From: Verrucomicrobiales bacterium
GTDB lineage: Bacteria > Verrucomicrobiota > Verrucomicrobiia > Verrucomicrobiales > V1-33
Direction of reading: 5' to 3'
DNA: 9,833 nt
Assembly: GCA_023253495.1 (NCBI GenBank)
Contig: JALRGF010000323.1
Span: 1-9,833 of the forward strand
Part shown: one piece after another, positions 5,925-9,833 of the stretch
How the letters are laid out: each line of letters opens with the position of its first letter
Numbering within the stretch: the stretch's first letter is position 1
The notes under the pieces: generated by a model
Database searches by the model: none
What the model saw: the letters and a program-made list of their open reading frames with translations, nothing else
Told to the model about the DNA's origin: nothing
Program-made: the position numbers and the translations under genes

Positions 5925-6695
5925 ATGATCACGGTTCGGGAGCTGACAAAAACCTATGGCAGCCAGGTGGCGGTGGATGCGCTGAGCCTGGAGATTGCCG
6001 CCGGCCAGATTGTCGGGCTGCTCGGTCCGAACGGGGCGGGCAAGTCGACCACCTTGAAGATGCTGACCGGGATGATCACGCCGACGGGCGGGACGGCGGT
6101 GATTGCCGGGTATGATTTGCGGAGCGAGGTGCTGGAGGTGAAGCGCCACGTGGGGTTTGTGCCGGAGTCCGGGGCCTTGTACGAGGCGCTGACCGGCATG
6201 GAATTTCTGGAGATGGTGGCGGCGTTGTACGGGATTCCGTCGGGGGCGGCGCGCGAGCGGATTGCCGAATTTCTGGCTTTTTTTGATCTGGGGATGGCCA
6301 CCTTGACGGACAAGCTGCTGGCGGCCTACAGCAAGGGCATGCGCCGCAAAGTGGTGATTATTGCGGCGCTGCTGCACAATCCGCCGGTCATCTTTTTTGA
6401 CGAGCCGCTGGACGGACTGGATGCGAATGCGGCGGTCGGATTCAAAGCGTTGATCCAGTCGCTGGCGCGGGCCGGGCGCACGGTGGTGTACAGTTCGCAT
6501 CTGCTGGATGTGGTTGAGCGCGTCTGTGACCGGGTGGTGGTGATGGACCGGGGGCGGTTGATTCTGGAGGGAGCGCCGGACGCGCTGCTGGCCGAGCATG
6601 GCGAGCAGACGCTGGAGCGGTTGTTCACGCGGATGACCGGGGCGGTGGAGCTGGAGGAGAAAGCGGCGAGTTTTGCGCGCACGTTCCAGTCATGA
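5925..6695 (+). CDS. ABC transporter ATP-binding protein (ABC-2 / CcmA-type exporter)
   Basis: This 256-residue ATPase couples ATP hydrolysis to transport by the permease encoded next. All ABC landmarks are present: Walker A G-P-N-G-A-G-K-S-T at 34-42, a Q-loop-region segment G-F-V-P-E-S at 77-82 with Glu in place of the usual Gln, signature Y-S-K-G-M-R-R-K at 135-142, Walker B V-I-F-F-D-E-P at 155-161, D-loop L-D-G-L-D, and H-loop S-S-H at 190-192. The S-K-G-M signature is usual for ABC-2 exporters rather than importers. The frame is open further upstream to 5844, but the family N-terminus M-I-T-V-R-E-L-T-K fixes the ATG at 5925. There is no Shine-Dalgarno; the start follows an AT-rich TTTT. 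The stop overlaps the permease start by ATGA, so the two are translationally coupled. The substrate cannot be read from sequence. Confidence 0.93.
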   Translation: MITVRELTKTYGSQVAVDALSLEIAAGQIVGLLGPNGAGKSTTLKMLTGMITPTGGTAVIAGYDLRSEVLEVKRHVGFVPESGALYEALTGMEFLEMVAALYGIPSGAARERIAEFLAFFDLGMATLTDKLLAAYSKGMRRKVVIIAALLHNPPVIFFDEPLDGLDANAAVGFKALIQSLARAGRTVVYSSHLLDVVERVCDRVVVMDRGRLILEGAPDALLAEHGEQTLERLFTRMTGAVELEEKAASFARTFQS

Positions 6696-8365
6696 GCGCG
6701 AGCGGCATGAAGGGTGCGCGAAAAGAAGCCGGCGGTGCGGCCGGCCGGGTGCGGCCGGTCTGGCGCGTGCTGACCGTTTTGTTTCTGCGGTTGTTTCTGC
6801 GGGGCCGTCCGCGGTCGGTGGCGGAGGCGGCGTCAAGGCGGATGGTGTGGCGGCTGGGCGGGCTGCTGGTGTTGTACGGGGTGCTGGGGGTGGTGGCGAT
6901 GAGCACGTGGCGGCTCGGGGTGTTTGAGCGGAGCACTTCGCTGCATGCGTTCACGCTGATGATGGTGGGCATCATGATGGCGGGATCGAGCGGCACGCTT
7001 CTGTTCAATGCCGAGGAGGCGGACATCCTGCTGCATCGGCCGGTCACGCCACGGCAGTTGCTGGCGGCGAAGGTGCTGGTGATGGTGGTGATCGGGGTGA
7101 CGCTGGCGGTGGCGTTGAACCTGATCGGGCTGGTTCTGGGGGTGGTCGGGCCGGGGGGGAGCTGGCTGTTTGTGCCGGCGCATCTGCTGGCGCTGGTGAT
7201 GCAGGTGGTGATGGCGGCCGGACTGGTCACGGTGGCGTACGGATTGTGCCTGCGCTGGTTCGGTCGCGAGCGCCTGGACAATTTCATCACGGCGGCCCAG
7301 GTCCTGGTGGCGGTGGGGGCGATGATCGGGAGCCAGCTGGTGCCGCGGGTGCTGGTGAAGATGGATGGTCCGACGGCGGCGGAGGCGATGCGGTGGATGA
7401 TGGTGCTGCCGCCGGCGTGGTTCGGGGCGATGGTGGCGGTGCTGACCGGGGCCTCGGTGAGCGCCTTGACGGTCGGACTGGCGTGTTGGGGGGTGGTGGC
7501 GACGGCGGGGGTCGGCTGGCTGGCGGTGTCGCGGCTGGCGCGGGCGTATGGTGACGGGTTGCTGGCATTGAATGAGGCCGGGGCTGGTGCGGTGCGGCCG
7601 GCCGGGCGCCACGGCCGGTGGACGCAGCGGTTGCTGCGGCTGCCGCCGGTCGGCCGCTGGGTGTCTGATCCGGTGGAGCGGGCGGCCTTTACGTTGACGG
7701 TGGCCGGTCTGTTGCGGGCCCGGGATGTGAAGCTGCGCATTTACCCGCAGCTGGCGCAGCTGTGTGCGTATCCGCTGGTCTTTCTGGTGGCGGCGCCCGG
7801 GCGTGGCGGCGGGCACGGGGAGGGGGCCGGTTTCGGGGTGGCCTTTGCCGGGGCGATGGCTGCGACGATGGTCTTCAACACCCTGGAAATGCTGCGGTTT
7901 TCCGACCATTGGCGGGGTGGGGACATTTTCCGTCAGGCGCCGCTGGCCTCGCCGGCCGCGTTGTTTCACGGCACCCGCAAGGCGGTGTTGCTGTTGTTGT
8001 GCGGGCCGATCGTGGTGGTGCTGACCGCGGTGGTGTTTTTCTGGAAAGGGTGGGCGGGCGGCGCGGTGCTGCTGTTGCCGGGATTTCTGGCGATGCCGTT
8101 TTTCGCCATGCTGCCAGGCCTTTGGCACACCCTCGTGCCGTTTTCCGAAGCGCCTGAACATGCGAAAAACATGAGTGCCGGCTGCCTGCGGATGATCGTC
8201 GTCCTCGTCGCCGCAGTGATCATCGGGGCGGCGGCGTGGTGGGCCGATTCGCGCGGATGGCTCGGGCTGCTGCTGATTGTCGAGGCCGGCGTGGTCGCGG
8301 TGGCCACCGGGGCGCTCCGCTTCGGTATTGACGGCCGGCCCTGGGAGCGGGAGGAAGGGGCCTGA
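6692..8365 (+). CDS. Polytopic ABC exporter permease
   Basis: This 557-residue membrane protein is the partner of the upstream ATPase, judged by the 4-bp ATGA overlap and hydropathy. After a basic N-terminus (about 1-52) I see roughly 11-13 hydrophobic segments. They lie near 53-71, 84-106, 127-151, 158-184, 196-216, 240-254, 258-279, 350-368, 380-400, 431-450, 455-475, 499-518 and 522-543. A soluble stretch at about 280-348 splits them into two halves. Residues 107-121 (N-A-E-E-A-D-I-L-L-H-R-P-V-T-P) form a short cytoplasmic turn and resemble the E-x-x-x-L-x-x-x-P-x-x coupling segment seen in large ABC-2 permeases. It is about twice the size of a simple six-helix ABC-2 permease, so one chain could serve as the whole channel. 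No Shine-Dalgarno precedes it; reinitiation from the ATPase stop is likely. The substrate is unknown. Confidence 0.88.
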   Translation: MSASGMKGARKEAGGAAGRVRPVWRVLTVLFLRLFLRGRPRSVAEAASRRMVWRLGGLLVLYGVLGVVAMSTWRLGVFERSTSLHAFTLMMVGIMMAGSSGTLLFNAEEADILLHRPVTPRQLLAAKVLVMVVIGVTLAVALNLIGLVLGVVGPGGSWLFVPAHLLALVMQVVMAAGLVTVAYGLCLRWFGRERLDNFITAAQVLVAVGAMIGSQLVPRVLVKMDGPTAAEAMRWMMVLPPAWFGAMVAVLTGASVSALTVGLACWGVVATAGVGWLAVSRLARAYGDGLLALNEAGAGAVRPAGRHGRWTQRLLRLPPVGRWVSDPVERAAFTLTVAGLLRARDVKLRIYPQLAQLCAYPLVFLVAAPGRGGGHGEGAGFGVAFAGAMAATMVFNTLEMLRFSDHWRGGDIFRQAPLASPAALFHGTRKAVLLLLCGPIVVVLTAVVFFWKGWAGGAVLLLPGFLAMPFFAMLPGLWHTLVPFSEAPEHAKNMSAGCLRMIVVLVAAVIIGAAAWWADSRGWLGLLLIVEAGVVAVATGALRFGIDGRPWEREEGA

Positions 8366-8374
8366 GAGCAAGGG

Positions 8375-8403
8375 CGGCGGGCGGGTGCGGCCCGCCGGAT
8401 TTT
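8375..8403 (+). terminator. Intrinsic terminator of the ABC exporter operon
   Basis: CGGCGGGC (8375-8382) pairs with GCCCGCCG (8390-8397) around a 7-nt loop, and TTTT follows at 8400-8403. It starts 10 bp after the permease stop and ends just before the rsgA promoter-like sequence. The T-run is short but the stem is all G-C. Confidence 0.7.
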
Positions 8404-8409
8404 CGGCGC

Positions 8410-8438
8410 TTGGCGGCGGGAGGGTTTGTTCCTAGGAT
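8410..8438 (+). promoter_or_regulatory. Candidate sigma-70-type promoter for rsgA
   Basis: TTGGCG (8410-8415) and TAGGAT (8433-8438) are separated by 17 bp, and each matches the consensus hexamer at four of six positions. It lies between the upstream terminator and rsgA. The -10 box is only 6 nt from the ATG, so transcription would start at or near the start codon and give a leaderless mRNA. Confidence 0.4.
8434..8437 (+). promoter_or_regulatory. Shine-Dalgarno AGGA for rsgA
   Basis: AGGA sits 7 nt before the ATG at 8445 and supports that start. It overlaps the candidate -10 box TAGGAT, so only one of the two can be used on a given transcript. It is the clearest ribosome-binding site in the window. 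Confidence 0.5.
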
Positions 8439-8444
8439 GGGCCG

Positions 8445-9548
8445 ATGTCGACAGCGCCCGGGCTTGAGGCCTTTGGATGGGATGCGGAGTGGGAGGCCGC
8501 GTTTGCGCCGCATGCGGCGGCCGGTCTGGAGCCGGCGCGCGTGGTCGTGGAGTGGCGGCGTCATTTTTATGCGGTGCAGCTGGGCCGCGGCGAATTTCTC
8601 GGGGTGCTGACCGGACGTTTTCATCACGGGGCGGAGCGGGCGGCGCGCTCGTATCCGGCGGTCGGTGACTGGGTGGCGGTGCAGGTGCCGGCGGACGACG
8701 ACCGGGTGCAGATTCACGCGCGGCTGCCGCGGCGGACGCAGTTTTCCCGGCAGGCGGCGGGCGAGGCGCAGGTCGAGCAGGTGGTGGCGGCGAATGTTGA
8801 CACGGTGTTTCTGGTCAGCGGGCTGGATGCCAATTACAATGTGAAGCGGATCCAGCGGTTCTGGGTGGCGGCGCGGGAAAGCGGGGCGCAGCCGGTGATC
8901 GTTCTCAATAAGTGTGATTTGTGTGACGACCCGGAGCGGGTGCGGGCGGAGATTGAGGTGCTGGTTCCCGGCGTGCCGGTGGCTGTCACCAGCACGTACA
9001 CCCGCAAAGGCTTGAAGGCGCTGGCCGAGAAGTACGCGCGGCCCGGACAGACCCTGGCGTTCATCGGGTCGTCGGGCGCGGGCAAATCAACCCTGATCAA
9101 CCGCCTGCTCAAAGATCGTCACGCCCTGCCGACCGGTGAGGTGCGGGAAAAAGACAGTCGCGGCCGCCATACCACCACGCGTCGCGAACTGGTCGTGACG
9201 CCCGCCGGCGCTCTGGTCATCGACACGCCCGGGATGCGCGAATTCCGGCTCTGGGAGGCTGAGGAGGCGGTCGAGGATGCGTATCACGATGTCACCGGAC
9301 TGGCGGTCCACTGCCGGTTTGCCAGCTGCCGGCATGGCGCCGAGCCCGGGTGTGCGGTGCGCCGGGCGCTGGACAGCGGCGAGCTGCCGGCCGCGCGCTT
9401 CGAAAGCTATCTCAAACTCAAGGCGGAACAGGCGGCGCGAGCGCCCCGCCCGCCGCGGCCCGGGGTGGTGGCGAATGCGCCCGGCTGGCGCCGGCGGCTC
9501 GATGGCACCCGGCCGTTCCGTCACCGGCAGTATTCTGAGGACGATTGA
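8445..9548 (+). CDS. rsgA: Ribosome small subunit-dependent GTPase A (RsgA / YjeQ)
   Basis: This 367-residue circularly permuted GTPase helps late maturation of the 30S subunit in the cytoplasm. The G motifs come in the permuted order expected: G4 N-K-C-D at 155-158, G5-like V-T-S-T at 181-184, G1 G-S-S-G-A-G-K-S-T at 208-216, switch region H-T-T-T-R-R-E at 242-248, and G3 D-T-P-G at 260-263. An OB-fold fills about 30-105. The zinc knuckle is intact, with Cys290, Cys295, His297 and Cys303 in the typical C-R-F-x-x-C-R-H-x-x-E-P-G-C pattern. After the last helix there is a tail of about 35 residues, Pro/Arg-rich and then acidic, longer than I expect for the family. The gene appears monocistronic, between two hairpins. 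Confidence in the function is very high. Confidence 0.97.
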   Translation: MSTAPGLEAFGWDAEWEAAFAPHAAAGLEPARVVVEWRRHFYAVQLGRGEFLGVLTGRFHHGAERAARSYPAVGDWVAVQVPADDDRVQIHARLPRRTQFSRQAAGEAQVEQVVAANVDTVFLVSGLDANYNVKRIQRFWVAARESGAQPVIVLNKCDLCDDPERVRAEIEVLVPGVPVAVTSTYTRKGLKALAEKYARPGQTLAFIGSSGAGKSTLINRLLKDRHALPTGEVREKDSRGRHTTTRRELVVTPAGALVIDTPGMREFRLWEAEEAVEDAYHDVTGLAVHCRFASCRHGAEPGCAVRRALDSGELPAARFESYLKLKAEQAARAPRPPRPGVVANAPGWRRRLDGTRPFRHRQYSEDD

Positions 9549-9561
9549 AGGAGGATCCGGA

Positions 9562-9583
9562 GGCCGCCGGAAAACCGGCGGTC
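9562..9583. terminator. Hairpin between convergent rsgA and mutL
   Basis: CCGCCGG (9564-9570) and CCGGCGG (9575-9581) form a perfect 7-bp stem around an AAAA loop. The stem extends to 9562-9583 through one G-T pair and one G-C pair. It fills the 33-bp gap between the rsgA stop and the mutL stop and touches the latter. There is no T-run, as with the other convergent hairpin in this window. Confidence 0.6.
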
Positions 9584-9833
9584 ACGCCGGGCGGCGGCCG
9601 AATTTGCGCGCCAGTTCCTGGTGTGAAAACTGGATGAGGGTCGGGCGCCCGAGCGGATCGCAGTACGGCATGTCGCAGGCGAGCAGCCGGGTGACGAGGG
9701 AAGCGACTTCGGCGTCGGAGCGGGCAGTCGTGCGCGGGGGGGCGCGCGCCGAGACGGCGGCGGCGAGGGCGTCGAAGTCGAGCCGGGCGCGGGCGCCGCC
9801 TTCGCCGCCGCGGGCGAGCTCGTGGAGCAGTTC
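9582..9833 (-). CDS. mutL: DNA mismatch repair protein MutL, C-terminal 83 residues, enters from right edge
   Basis: The frame is open from the window edge to a TGA at 9582-9584 and codes for the end of the MutL C-terminal dimerisation domain. The last 32 residues carry the diagnostic string, with A-C-D-M-P-Y at visible residues 52-57, then C-D-P-L-G-R-P-T-L-I-Q-F, E-L-A-R-K-F and G-R-R. It aligns to the C-P-H-G-R-P-T and F-x-R end motifs of MutL proteins that carry the latent endonuclease. Here the middle of the motif reads C-D-P-L-G-R-P, so the usual His is replaced. The N-terminal ATPase and linker are outside the window. A run of seven C on the coding strand (9736-9742) encodes A-P-P. It is convergent with rsgA and its transcript probably ends at the shared hairpin. 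Confidence 0.85.
   Translation of the reverse strand, partial: ELLHELARGGEGGARARLDFDALAAAVSARAPPRTTARSDAEVASLVTRLLACDMPYCDPLGRPTLIQFSHQELARKFGRRPA

Noticed and set aside
6833..8371. A 512-residue open frame on the minus strand opposite the permease
   Set aside because: It is rich in His, Arg, Pro and Gln with no domain, as expected from the reverse complement of Val/Ala/Leu codons. The permease on the other strand is convincing.

Overview
The window is GC-rich bacterial chromosome with compact, mostly unrelated housekeeping and catabolic genes. I would place it in the Verrucomicrobiota or a neighbouring PVC lineage. The reasons are the style of the large secreted protein (repeated lectin-like modules, a PA14-like domain and a C-terminal module ending in F-R-I-K), the non-phosphorylative L-fucose genes, and the scarcity of Shine-Dalgarno motifs. 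This placement is inference; there is no rRNA gene in the window. No tRNA, rRNA, CRISPR array, insertion sequence or integrase was seen.

Bases 1-3026 are a sugar-acid catabolic locus. On the minus strand lie a Tat-signal amidohydrolase of the sugar-lactonase type (526-1542) and, downstream of it, the first 135 residues of a UxuA-type mannonate dehydratase (1-407) that runs off the left edge. Facing away from them on the plus strand is a very clear L-fuconate dehydratase (1695-3026), closely similar to the human ENOSF1 protein. A 152-bp divergent spacer with G-runs and a repeated GTGAAAC word separates the two directions. Together they suggest L-fuconolactone to L-fuconate to 2-keto-3-deoxy-L-fuconate, with a parallel uronate (mannonate) branch. 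This would fit use of fucose- and glucuronate-bearing polysaccharides such as fucoidan, although the dehydrogenases and aldolases are not in view.

Bases 3047-5685 hold a convergent hairpin and then, on the minus strand, an 866-residue secreted modular protein. It has a signal peptide, two tandem copies of a domain of about 200 residues, an Ig-like segment, a PA14-like domain and a C-terminal beta module. Its function is unknown.

Bases 5925-8365 are a two-gene ABC exporter operon: an ATPase and a large polytopic permease whose reading frames overlap by ATGA. The operon ends in a G+C hairpin followed by four T. Bases 8445-9548 encode RsgA, the ribosome-assembly GTPase, with its own promoter-like sequence. 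A second convergent hairpin separates it from the last 83 residues of MutL, which enters from the right edge on the minus strand.

Throughout, the plus strand is richer in G than in C whichever strand is coding, which suggests it is the leading strand of replication here. This bias also creates long antisense open frames that are not genes.
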